Under the pieces are notes generated by a model. It saw only the letters and a list, made by a program, of their open reading frames with translations, had not been told where the DNA came from and made no database searches. A stretch of DNA of 9,952 nucleotides from UBA5189 sp035631615. GTDB lineage: Bacteria > Chloroflexota > Limnocylindria > Limnocylindrales > CSP1-4. Position numbers and translations under genes: made by a program. This document shows, in pieces, positions 1-5,351 of the stretch. Location of the stretch: contig DASQIK010000043.1 in the NCBI GenBank assembly GCA_035631615.1, positions 1 through 9,952 on the forward strand. The letters run 5' to 3'. How positions within the stretch are numbered: the first letter of the stretch is position 1; each line of letters opens with the position of its first letter.

Positions 1-52
1 GCGGGACGCCGGTTCAGCTCGCCGGGTTGAATGACAGGTAATTCCACAATCG

Positions 53-152
53 AATTTGGTGATTTGGTAACTGGGTGACTTGGTGATTTGGCACGAGCGA
101 CTTGGCGATGTTCCCAGCAATCACCAAGTCACCAAATTACCAAATTGTCCAA
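53..152. repeat. Octamer repeats in both orientations forming a 28-nt-arm inverted repeat
   Basis: Five consecutive eight-base units resembling GATTTGGT (53-60, 61-68, 69-76, 77-84, 85-92) are followed by the reverse-complement type resembling TCACCAAA (121-128, 129-136, 137-144, 145-152). The arms 61-88 and 119-146 match in reverse complement at 25 of 28 positions around a 30-base spacer. The AT-rich composition contrasts with the surrounding GC-rich genes. It lies just downstream of the aroF stop codon, so a transcript running past aroF would form a long hairpin that could protect the mRNA 3' end or help termination. It has no T-tract on either side. It could equally be a dispersed non-coding repeat of the genome. 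The structure is read directly; the role is inferred. Confidence 0.75.
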
Positions 153-164
153 TCCACGATCGCG

Positions 165-1223
165 CTACGCTCCCCATCCACGGCGCGCGACCGGTTCGAG
201 ACAAATCGTCCGGCCGATCGCCGGCGCGATGATTCGCAGCTCCGCCATCAACCGATCGAACTGCGTCGGGAACAGCGACTGTGCGCCATCGCTGAGCGCG
301 TGATCCGGATCGCAATGCACTTCGATAATCAGCGCGTCGGCGCCGGCCGCAACGGCCGCGCGCGCCATCGGCACCACCATATCCCGTCGCCCGGCGCCAT
401 GGCTCGGGTCGGCGACAACGGGGAGATGCGACATCTTCTTCACGACCGGAATCGCCGAGAGGTCGAACGTGTTCCGCGTCGCGGTTTCGAACGTGCGGAT
501 GCCGCGCTCGCACAGGATCACGTTGGGGTTGCCCGCGGCCACGATGTACTCGGCGGCCATCAGGAACTCCTCGACGGTGGCGCCGAAGCCGCGCTTGAGC
601 ATCACCGGCCGCGCCACCCGCCCGACGGCGTTGAGCAGCGAGTAGTTCTGCATGTTCCGCGTGCCGATCTGGAGGATGTCCGCGTACTCGGCGACGATGT
701 CGACCTGGTTCGGCTCCATGACCTCGGTGATCGTCGGGAGGCCCGTTCGGTCGCGCGCCTCGGAGAGGTAGCGGAGCGCCTCGATGCCGAGGCCCTGGAA
801 GGCGTACGGCGAGGTCCGTGGCTTGAACGCGCCGCCACGGAGGATCGTTGCACCGGCCGCGGCGACGGCGTCGGCGGTCTCCATCAGCTGGTCGCGGCTT
901 TCGACGGAGCACGGGCCGGCCATCACCGTCAGGCCGCCGTCGCCGATGACGGCATCGAGGACCGGGATGACGGTGTCCTCGGGATGGAACTCGCGCGACG
1001 TGAGCTTGAACGGGCGCGAGATCGGGGTCACTCGCTCGACGCCAGGCAAGGTCGCGAACTGCTCCAGGAGCGCGGGCCGCCGCTTGCCGACCTCGCCGAC
1101 GACCGCCAGCACCGTCCCCGTCGCGCCCGCGTGCTCGTACGGCGTGAGGCCCTCCGCGAGGATGTGGCTCTTCACGCCGAGGATCTCGGCTTCGGTGGCG
1201 CCCTGGCGCATGGCGACGAACAT
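165..1223 (-). CDS. aroF: 3-deoxy-7-phosphoheptulonate (DAHP) synthase, type I beta
   Basis: This enzyme condenses phosphoenolpyruvate with erythrose 4-phosphate in the cytosol, the first step of the shikimate pathway. The 352-residue product has an N-terminal ferredoxin-like regulatory domain (about 1-70) followed by the TIM barrel, the architecture known from Thermotoga maritima DAHP synthase. Family motifs visible are SREFHPEDTVI (76-86), AGPCSVE (102-108), GGAFKPRTSPY (130-140), QIGTRNMQN (185-193), CERGIRTFE (238-246) and DPSHGAGRRD (272-281). The metal ligands are expected at C105, H275, E301 and D312, and all are present. The ATG at 1223 gives the usual start MFVAM-QGATEAEI; the next Met is four residues in. 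The stop is TAG. The Shine-Dalgarno is weak (AGGTAG, rather far upstream). Ahead of it lies an aromatic-rich leader peptide with an intrinsic terminator, so expression is probably attenuated by aromatic amino acids. No other shikimate gene is visible next to it. Confidence 0.96.
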   Translation of the reverse strand: MFVAMRQGATEAEILGVKSHILAEGLTPYEHAGATGTVLAVVGEVGKRRPALLEQFATLPGVERVTPISRPFKLTSREFHPEDTVIPVLDAVIGDGGLTVMAGPCSVESRDQLMETADAVAAAGATILRGGAFKPRTSPYAFQGLGIEALRYLSEARDRTGLPTITEVMEPNQVDIVAEYADILQIGTRNMQNYSLLNAVGRVARPVMLKRGFGATVEEFLMAAEYIVAAGNPNVILCERGIRTFETATRNTFDLSAIPVVKKMSHLPVVADPSHGAGRRDMVVPMARAAVAAGADALIIEVHCDPDHALSDGAQSLFPTQFDRLMAELRIIAPAIGRTICLEPVARRGWGA

Positions 1224-1257
1224 CTCGGCGGTCTACCTGGCTGGCTGCGTTGCAAAC

Positions 1258-1284
1258 AAAAAAGCAGAGGTCCCGCGCCTCTGC
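1258..1284 (-). terminator. Intrinsic terminator inside the aroF leader
   Basis: On the minus strand GCAGAGG (1284-1278) pairs perfectly with CCTCTGC (1270-1264) around a 7-base loop, immediately followed by six T residues (1263-1258), then GTTT. This is a textbook rho-independent terminator. It lies 34 bases upstream of the aroF ATG and downstream of the leader peptide. There is no gene upstream on this strand whose end it would serve, so its position fits regulated premature termination. Confidence 0.85.
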
Positions 1285-1328
1285 CATCGCCCGACATTCC
1301 CTGAGGGCCCGGTCATACCGGGCTCAAG

Positions 1329-1364
1329 TCATGCCGGGCTGCGGTACCAGAAATAGGTGGTCAT
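1329..1364 (-). CDS. Aromatic leader peptide MTTYFWYRSPA upstream of aroF
   Basis: An 11-codon ORF starts with ATG at 1364 and ends with TGA at 1331-1329. Four of its 11 residues are the consecutive aromatics Tyr-Phe-Trp-Tyr (codons 1355-1344: TAT TTC TGG TAC), covering the three end products of the pathway that aroF opens. It is followed by a hairpin and an intrinsic terminator before aroF. Leader peptides rich in the regulated amino acid are the hallmark of trp-, phe- and leu-type attenuators. A comparable peptide upstream of aroF in Corynebacterium glutamicum (named aroR) comes to mind, from memory and unchecked. No Shine-Dalgarno is seen. The promoter predicts a transcript starting about six bases before the ATG, so translation would be leaderless or nearly so. 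Confidence 0.8.
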   Translation of the reverse strand: MTTYFWYRSPA

Positions 1365-1376
1365 CTGCGTGGCCGG

Positions 1377-1405
1377 ACGGTAGTGCACGCTCGGGGGAGT
1401 GTCAA
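1377..1405 (-). promoter_or_regulatory. Promoter of the aroF leader transcript
   Basis: On the minus strand a perfect -35 TTGACA (1405-1400) is separated by exactly 17 bases from TACCGT (1382-1377), a -10 of the TAnnnT type. The predicted start near A1370 lies about six bases ahead of the leader peptide ATG at 1364. It is the only recognisable upstream promoter for aroF and is the best -35/-10 pair in the window. Confidence 0.78.
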
Positions 1406-1545
1406 TCGATCGGGTTCCCACGCAGCCGCGCCGCTTTGGCGGTGCTCTCAGCCCGGCCTTCGTCGAATTCGGGTCACTCATCGGCTGAATCGGCCCAGGA
1501 GGCGACTGTCTGATCCTGCTCTTAGCCTGTTTCAGCATGACCCTG

Positions 1546-1554
1546 TGCTAGCCT
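1546..1554 (+). promoter_or_regulatory. Extended -10 for the tRNA-Ser(GCT)/tRNA-Arg unit
   Basis: TGCTAGCCT matches the extended -10 pattern TGnTAnnnT, 16 bases before the tRNA-Ser 5' end. No convincing -35 is present at the usual distance. It points away from the aroF promoter, so this intergenic region (about 1365-1570) is a divergent promoter region. I see nothing else in it: the short ORFs there have no coding character. Confidence 0.5.
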
Positions 1555-1570
1555 CTGGTCCGCCGCGGAC

Positions 1571-1665
<95 letters not shown>

Positions 1666-1681
1666 CCCGGCGGCAGCACAT

Positions 1682-1757
1682 GCGCCCGTAGCTCAGCGGA
1701 TAGAGCGTCAGGTTGCGGACCTGAAGGTCGTGGGTTCGAGTCCCGCCGGGCGCGCCA
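1682..1757 (+). tRNA. tRNA-Arg(GCG)
   Basis: A complete cloverleaf. The acceptor GCGCCCG (1682-1688) pairs with CGGGCGC (1747-1753), then discriminator G1754 and an encoded CCA. The D stem is GCTC/GAGC with GGA at 18-20 (A20 is an arginine identity element). The anticodon stem TCAGG/CCTGA (1708-1712/1720-1724) holds the loop TTGCGGA, so the anticodon is GCG (1715-1717), reading CGC/CGU, with G37. Most bacteria use ACG here, edited to ICG by TadA, so this is an unusual isoacceptor. The 3' half is overlapped on the opposite strand by the end of the membrane-protein reading frame. Confidence 0.93.
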
Positions 1758-3024
1758 CCTCACTCGTTTCGGCCGAGGCGCGCCACAGGTCCCACAGCAC
1801 CCACCCGGTGAGCGCGAGGAACAGCGCGTTCCGAAGGTTCAGGACCAGGATCGGCAGGGCGTGCTGCCTGACGAGCTCGGCGTAGAGCAACGGGTGGATC
1901 GGCATTGTCAGCGCGACGATCGCTGCAGCGAGCCAGAACCTGCCCCCGCGCAGGAGCGCTGCGAAGGGGACGATCCAGACCACGTACTGGATCGAGAAGA
2001 CCTTGCTCGTCGCGAGGAGGACCAGCACGGACGCGAAGGTGAGCATCACCGTGGTCGCGGCCGGGACCGGCCCGCGCCGTGCGTGCCGCCAGCCGATCCA
2101 GCCAAGCAGGCCGAACCCGACCACCGTCAGCGCCGGGAGCGCGGCCAGCCACGCGTCTGCAAACGGTCCGGCGACCTGGACGGCGCTGAACCCGAACGAC
2201 ATGTCGACGGTGTGCCCGCGCATCAGGCCGGTGAGCACCGCCAGCCCGCCGCCGATCGACTCGACCTGGAGCCCGCGTTGCGCCTGGTACGACAGGAATC
2301 CGAGCGTGTCCGTCCCCGCGAGGGCCACGAACGGCACCAGGACGAGCACGATCGACCCGACGACCGCGACCCCGTATCGCACGAGCCGGCCGGCGTCGAG
2401 CGGCACCAGCCATGGGAGTGCCAGCGCGGGCACGACCGCCAGCGGATACAGCTTCGCCAGGACCCCGAGGCCGACGGCGACGCCCGCCGCGACCGGGCGC
2501 CGCTCCAGCGAGAGCCACAGCGCGACCATCACGAGCAGGGCGGGGTAAAGGTCGAACCGGAACGCGATCGCGAGCGCCGCCCCGATCGAGACGATGACCA
2601 GACGGTCGGCCATCGACGGCACGCCGTCGCGCTCGCCGCTCGAGACGCCGCCACGTCGCACGATCCGCGCGAGCACGATCGCGAGCGCAAGCATCAGCGC
2701 CGCCTCCCAGGCGACGAACAACCAGGCGTATCCCTCGACCGCGAGCTGCCCGAACGGCCAGAGCAGGTACGGGACCACCATCGGCACGAGCGCCAGCGGC
2801 GGGTACTCGAAGGGAAAGTCGCGGTAGGGGACCAGGCCCGAGGCGAGCGAATGGGCCTTCTCGAGGTACAGCCCGACGTCGCCCTGGTTCGAGTGGAGCT
2901 CGCTCGGCGGCGTCAATGCCGCGGCAACGAGGATCACCAGGCTCGGGACGACGAGCCGCCACGGAAGCTGCCACGGGAGCGATCGCGCGACGTCGGCGAT
3001 GCGCGATCCGCGAGGCGCCGTCAC
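1708..3024 (-). CDS. Polytopic membrane protein, GT-C / GT87 (DUF2029)-like glycosyltransferase
   Basis: This 438-residue integral membrane protein has roughly ten hydrophobic segments. Features of GT-C mannosyltransferase-like proteins are GDVGLY with the likely catalytic Asp (D49) in the first outer loop, YRDFPFEYPPL (67-77), RFDLYPALL (156-164), AKLYPL (190-195) and KVFSIQYVVWIVP (341-353). Members usually move a sugar from a polyprenyl-phosphate donor to a cell-envelope acceptor; the substrate cannot be read here. The start is GTG at 3024, just downstream of an extended -10 (TGGTAGGCT), which suggests a leaderless mRNA. The frame runs to a TGA inside tRNA-Arg: about the last 15 residues (ending GLEPTTFRSAT) are antisense tRNA, a typical read-through tail. 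Either the genes truly overlap or the natural stop has been lost. No envelope-synthesis neighbours support a pathway. Family confident, function only general. Confidence 0.82.
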   Translation of the reverse strand: MTAPRGSRIADVARSLPWQLPWRLVVPSLVILVAAALTPPSELHSNQGDVGLYLEKAHSLASGLVPYRDFPFEYPPLALVPMVVPYLLWPFGQLAVEGYAWLFVAWEAALMLALAIVLARIVRRGGVSSGERDGVPSMADRLVIVSIGAALAIAFRFDLYPALLVMVALWLSLERRPVAAGVAVGLGVLAKLYPLAVVPALALPWLVPLDAGRLVRYGVAVVGSIVLVLVPFVALAGTDTLGFLSYQAQRGLQVESIGGGLAVLTGLMRGHTVDMSFGFSAVQVAGPFADAWLAALPALTVVGFGLLGWIGWRHARRGPVPAATTVMLTFASVLVLLATSKVFSIQYVVWIVPFAALLRGGRFWLAAAIVALTMPIHPLLYAELVRQHALPILVLNLRNALFLALTGWVLWDLWRASAETSEVARPAGLEPTTFRSAT

Positions 3025-3030
3025 GGCGCG

Positions 3031-3039
3031 AGCCTACCA
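3031..3039 (-). promoter_or_regulatory. Extended -10 for the GT-C membrane protein
   Basis: On the minus strand TGGTAGGCT (3039-3031) fits TGnTAnnnT and ends six bases before the GTG at 3024, so the predicted first transcribed base is at or next to the start codon. No -35 is apparent; the -35 region falls in the 15-bp hairpin stem. Confidence 0.5.
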
Positions 3040-3046
3040 GCACGAG

Positions 3047-3081
3047 CCACGGCCCCCGCGGACGTGCCGCGGGGGCCGTGG
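3047..3081. repeat. Perfect 15-bp GC-rich inverted repeat with 5-base loop
   Basis: CCACGGCCCCCGCGG (3047-3061), loop ACGTG (3062-3066), then the exact reverse complement (3067-3081). The free energy must be very large, but neither side has a T-tract. It sits 20 bases past the stop of the possible small minus-strand ORF and immediately upstream of the GT-C promoter. It could therefore be a GC-type terminator insulating the membrane-protein gene, or an operator. Confidence 0.8.
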
Positions 3082-3101
3082 AGGTGCGAATCGACGAACG
3101 G

Positions 3102-3224
3102 TCAGCCGGCGGCGACCGCCGTCCGGCCGCCCTCGACCAACGTCTTGAGGCTGGACACGATGTAGACCATGCCGTTGCCGAAGCCCTCGCCACTCTGGTG
3201 CCGTACCAGTGCGGGGCGTAGCAT
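3102..3224 (-). CDS. Possible small protein (40 residues), unknown
   Basis: An ATG at 3224 opens 40 codons ending in TGA at 3104-3102. The product contains GNGMVYIVSSLKTLVEGG and has the G/C-ending codons typical of genes here (for example GTC TAC ATC GTG TCC AGC CTC AAG). It ends 20 bases before a perfect 15-bp hairpin, an arrangement like a gene with its terminator. Against it: there is no good ribosome-binding site, the frame stays open into the antisense of the dehydrogenase gene so the start is uncertain, and such high-GC DNA gives chance ORFs. An internal ATG would give a 22-residue version. I do not recognise it. Confidence 0.35.
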   Translation of the reverse strand: MLRPALVRHQSGEGFGNGMVYIVSSLKTLVEGGRTAVAAG

Positions 3225-3258
3225 CCCGTGGTCCAACGGGAGCGCGGAGGAGGTGCAC

Positions 3259-4137
3259 GTGCGCGTCGGGTTCGTCGGCCTCGGCACGATGGGCGGCGCG
3301 ATGGCGGCGAATGCCGCCCGAGGCGGGTTCGAGGTCAGTGCGTGGAACCGCTCCCCGGGTCGCGCCGCGGAGCTCGAGGAGCTCGGCGTCGCCCTGCGCG
3401 AGAGCCCGGCCGCGGTGGCCGCGGCGAGCGAGATCGTGATCACGATCGTATCCGACACGCCGGACGTCGAGGCGGTCCTGTTCGGTCCCGGTGGCGTCGC
3501 CGACGGCGCGGCGGCGGGCTCGCTCGTCGTCGACATGTCGACCATCTCCCCGTCGGCGACGCGCCAGTTCGCGGAGCGCCTCGGCGCGAAGGGCGTTCGG
3601 ATGCTCGATGGTCCGGTCTCGGGCGGCAGCGAGGGCGCGAAGAAGGGGACGCTGTCGATCTTCGTCGGCGGCGAGGCGTCGGACCTCGATCGCGCGCGCC
3701 CGGTCCTGCAGAGCCTTGGCACAACGATCACCCACGTCGGACCGATCGGGTCCGGCCAGGCCGTGAAGGCCGTCAACCAGGTCATCCTCGCCGGCACGTA
3801 CCTGGGTGTTGCCGAGGGCATCGTGCTCGCGATCAAGGCGGGCCTGGACGTCGAGCAGACCGTGGCCGCACTGTCCGGTGGCGCCGCCCAGTCGTGGGTC
3901 CTCGCGAACCGGAGCGGGCGGATGCTCGCTAACGACTACCCGCTCGGTTTCAAGGTCGCCCTCCACCGCAAGGACCTTGGCATCGCGCTCGCGATGGCGC
4001 GCGAGCTCGGCGCATCGCTGCCGGTGAGCGCGCTGTGCGAGGTCCTCGAGGCGGGCCTCATGGGCCAGGGCCACGCCGACGACGACATGTCGGCGGTCGC
4101 CCGCTCGATCCGGGGGCTGTCGGGCCTCGAGAGCTAG
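3259..4137 (+). CDS. NAD(P)-dependent beta-hydroxyacid dehydrogenase (3-hydroxyisobutyrate dehydrogenase / tartronate semialdehyde reductase family)
   Basis: Soluble 292-residue oxidoreductase. The N-terminal Rossmann fold carries GLGTMG (7-12). The substrate-binding motif DGPVSGG is at 117-123. The catalytic Lys is K170 in GSGQAVKAVNQ (164-174), and the helical C-terminal domain has the conserved KDLGIAL (238-244). KAVNQ resembles the KLANQ of tartronate semialdehyde reductases, so GarR-type or 3-hydroxyisobutyrate activity are both possible and the substrate is unresolved. The GTG at 3259 is chosen because AGGAGG (3248-3253) lies five bases upstream and the protein then begins with the canonical MRVGFVGLGTMG. 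Longer in-frame starts would add a non-homologous tail. Its TAG stop overlaps the TAG of the convergent kinase gene within a shared CTAG. No valine-degradation or glyoxylate genes adjoin it. Confidence 0.92.
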   Translation: MRVGFVGLGTMGGAMAANAARGGFEVSAWNRSPGRAAELEELGVALRESPAAVAAASEIVITIVSDTPDVEAVLFGPGGVADGAAAGSLVVDMSTISPSATRQFAERLGAKGVRMLDGPVSGGSEGAKKGTLSIFVGGEASDLDRARPVLQSLGTTITHVGPIGSGQAVKAVNQVILAGTYLGVAEGIVLAIKAGLDVEQTVAALSGGAAQSWVLANRSGRMLANDYPLGFKVALHRKDLGIALAMARELGASLPVSALCEVLEAGLMGQGHADDDMSAVARSIRGLSGLES

Positions 4138-5315
4138 TCGCTCAGGCCGACGAGCAGCAGCGGCCGGCCGATCCGCCCGTCGTAGCGGGGCCGGAAGCGC
4201 TCGACGTTGTACATCCCATCGACATCGACGCGTCGCGACTGCGCGCCGGCGGCCGGGAGTGAGGTCTCCGCGTACTTGCCGTCCCGAATCGCGGCCATCC
4301 GCCCGAACTTCCCGTCGGCGAGCAGGTCCATCGCGACGTTGGCGAAGGTCGTGGCGACGATCTGGTCGAGGGCATCGGGCTGCCCGCTCCGGAGGTCGTA
4401 GGTCAGCTCGATCGCGAGCGACTCGATCCCGGTCCGGCGCGACAGCTCGGCGGCGAGGGCCTCGCCGATGTTGGCCTTGTGCCGGTGCCCGAATGCATCC
4501 GCCTCGCCCACCTCGTCGAGGTTCGCGCCCGACCAGACCGCGCCCTCGGCGGCGATGACGATCGCGTACCTGCTCGGGCTGAGCCGGTGGTCGTCGGCGA
4601 GCAGGCCTGCGAGCGCTTCGACGTCGTACGGCGCCTCCGGGATCACGCACCGGGCCGACGTCACGTACGCCGCGAACAGCGCCGAGAAGCCGGCGTCGCG
4701 GCCGAAGATCCGGAACACGCCGATCCGCTCGTGACTGCCGAGGGTGGTCCGCTGCCGGTCGATCAGCTCCTTCGCCCGCGTGATCGCCGACGAGAAGCCG
4801 ATGCAGTACTCGGTGCCGGGGACGTCGTTGTCCATCGTCTTGGGGATCGCGACGAGCGGCACGCCCCGGTCGACCAGCACCCGCGCGAACGACAGGGTGT
4901 CGTCGCCACCGATCGGAACGAGCGCGTCGATGCCGAGCCGGTCGAGATGCTCGAGCACCACCGTGGTCAGGTCATAGCGGCCGTCGTCGGTCCGGAACCG
5001 CTCCGCCTGGTCGATGGCCAGCCACGGCGGCAGGGACGCCTGCTTCATCCGTGCCGGGTTCGTGCGCGACGTGTGGAGGACCGTGCCGCCCGTGCGGTCG
5101 ATCGTCCGGGTGTTGCGGCGGTCGAGCGGGCGCAGGTAGTCCGGGTCCAGCACGTCACCGGGCTCGACGTGGGTCAGGCCCTCCCAGCCGCGCCGGATGC
5201 CGATGACCTCGATGCCGAGCTCCGTCGCCCGGTAGGTCACGCTCTTGATCACGGAGTTCAGGCCCGGGACGTCGCCGCCGCCGGTGAGCACGCCGATCCG
5301 CTTCGGAGTTGCCAT
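4134..5315 (-). CDS. pfp: 6-phosphofructokinase, probably diphosphate-dependent
   Basis: Cytosolic glycolytic enzyme that phosphorylates fructose 6-phosphate at C1; 393 residues. Visible motifs are TGGGDVPGLN (11-20), the phosphoryl-donor loop GGDDT (136-140), the catalytic loop PKTMDND (158-164, proton acceptor D162), FGRDAGF (204-210) and AAEGAV (255-260). In known enzymes Gly at the E. coli 104 and 124 positions goes with ATP, whereas Asp and Lys go with diphosphate. Here these are D139 and K159, so a reversible PPi-dependent enzyme is inferred. The length fits the long PFK group. The ATG at 5315 is the natural start; TACCAT at 5329-5324 could be a -10 giving a nearly leaderless transcript. 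The divergent deaminase gene begins only 31 bases away. Confidence 0.93.
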   Translation of the reverse strand: MATPKRIGVLTGGGDVPGLNSVIKSVTYRATELGIEVIGIRRGWEGLTHVEPGDVLDPDYLRPLDRRNTRTIDRTGGTVLHTSRTNPARMKQASLPPWLAIDQAERFRTDDGRYDLTTVVLEHLDRLGIDALVPIGGDDTLSFARVLVDRGVPLVAIPKTMDNDVPGTEYCIGFSSAITRAKELIDRQRTTLGSHERIGVFRIFGRDAGFSALFAAYVTSARCVIPEAPYDVEALAGLLADDHRLSPSRYAIVIAAEGAVWSGANLDEVGEADAFGHRHKANIGEALAAELSRRTGIESLAIELTYDLRSGQPDALDQIVATTFANVAMDLLADGKFGRMAAIRDGKYAETSLPAAGAQSRRVDVDGMYNVERFRPRYDGRIGRPLLLVGLSD

Positions 5316-5331
5316 CGCCCACGATGGTATC

Positions 5332-5351
5332 GAGGGGGCGGCGCGTATGAT
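5332..5351 (+). promoter_or_regulatory. Start region of the deaminase gene: two competing start models
   Basis: GAGGGGG (5332-5338) is a fair ribosome-binding site eight bases before ATG 5347. But TATGAT (5346-5351) is a good -10 hexamer, which would start transcription at about 5358-5359, at the in-frame GTG 5359. The GTG model is a leaderless gene; the ATG model needs a promoter inside the kinase coding region. Confidence 0.4.

Larger units (their letters stand above)
1224..1370 (-). promoter_or_regulatory. aroF leader: candidate ribosome-mediated transcription attenuator
   Basis: Read on the minus strand, this 5' untranslated region holds a short ORF rich in aromatic codons (1364-1329), then a nested hairpin, an intrinsic terminator (1284-1258) and the aroF start codon. 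The central hairpin is GCCCGGT/ACCGGGC (1323-1317 with 1313-1307, loop ATG). It is extendable by 1328-1324 with 1304-1300 across a two-base bulge. An outer helix can form between the last leader codons (1339-1332, GCCCGGCA) and 1296-1289 (TGTCGGGC): eight pairs, one G-U. A ribosome stalled on the Tyr-Phe-Trp-Tyr codons would cover the 5' strand of that outer helix. This is the expected coupling for attenuation, but I could not identify a strong antiterminator that breaks the terminator stem, so the exact switch is inferred. Confidence 0.72.

Noticed and set aside
121..1304. Long ORFs on both strands across aroF (388 and 400 residues).
   Set aside because: Arg/Gly/Ala/His-rich shadow frames of a clear DAHP synthase gene.
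1269..1348. GGTACCGC (1348-1341) can pair with GCGGGACC (1276-1269) at seven of eight positions, invading the terminator.
   Set aside because: A ribosome stalled on the aromatic codons would block this pairing and so favour termination on starvation, the wrong sign. Kept only as a possible ribosome-free structure.
1341..1349. TGGTACCGC in the aroF leader resembles the core of the T-box antiterminator motif.
   Set aside because: It is encoded by the Trp-Tyr-Arg codons of the leader peptide, a good promoter lies only about 30 bases upstream, and there is no room for the specifier stem that a T-box riboswitch needs.
1749..1784. Two GGCGCGCC octamers, 20 bases apart, as a possible terminator after tRNA-Arg.
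   Set aside because: The first overlaps the tRNA acceptor end, the octamer is self-complementary and expected in such GC-rich DNA, and no T-tract follows.
1760..3193. Long minus- and plus-strand ORFs (477 and 434 residues) over the GT-C gene.
   Set aside because: Low-complexity, charge-rich shadows with no motif; the third frame encodes a coherent membrane protein.
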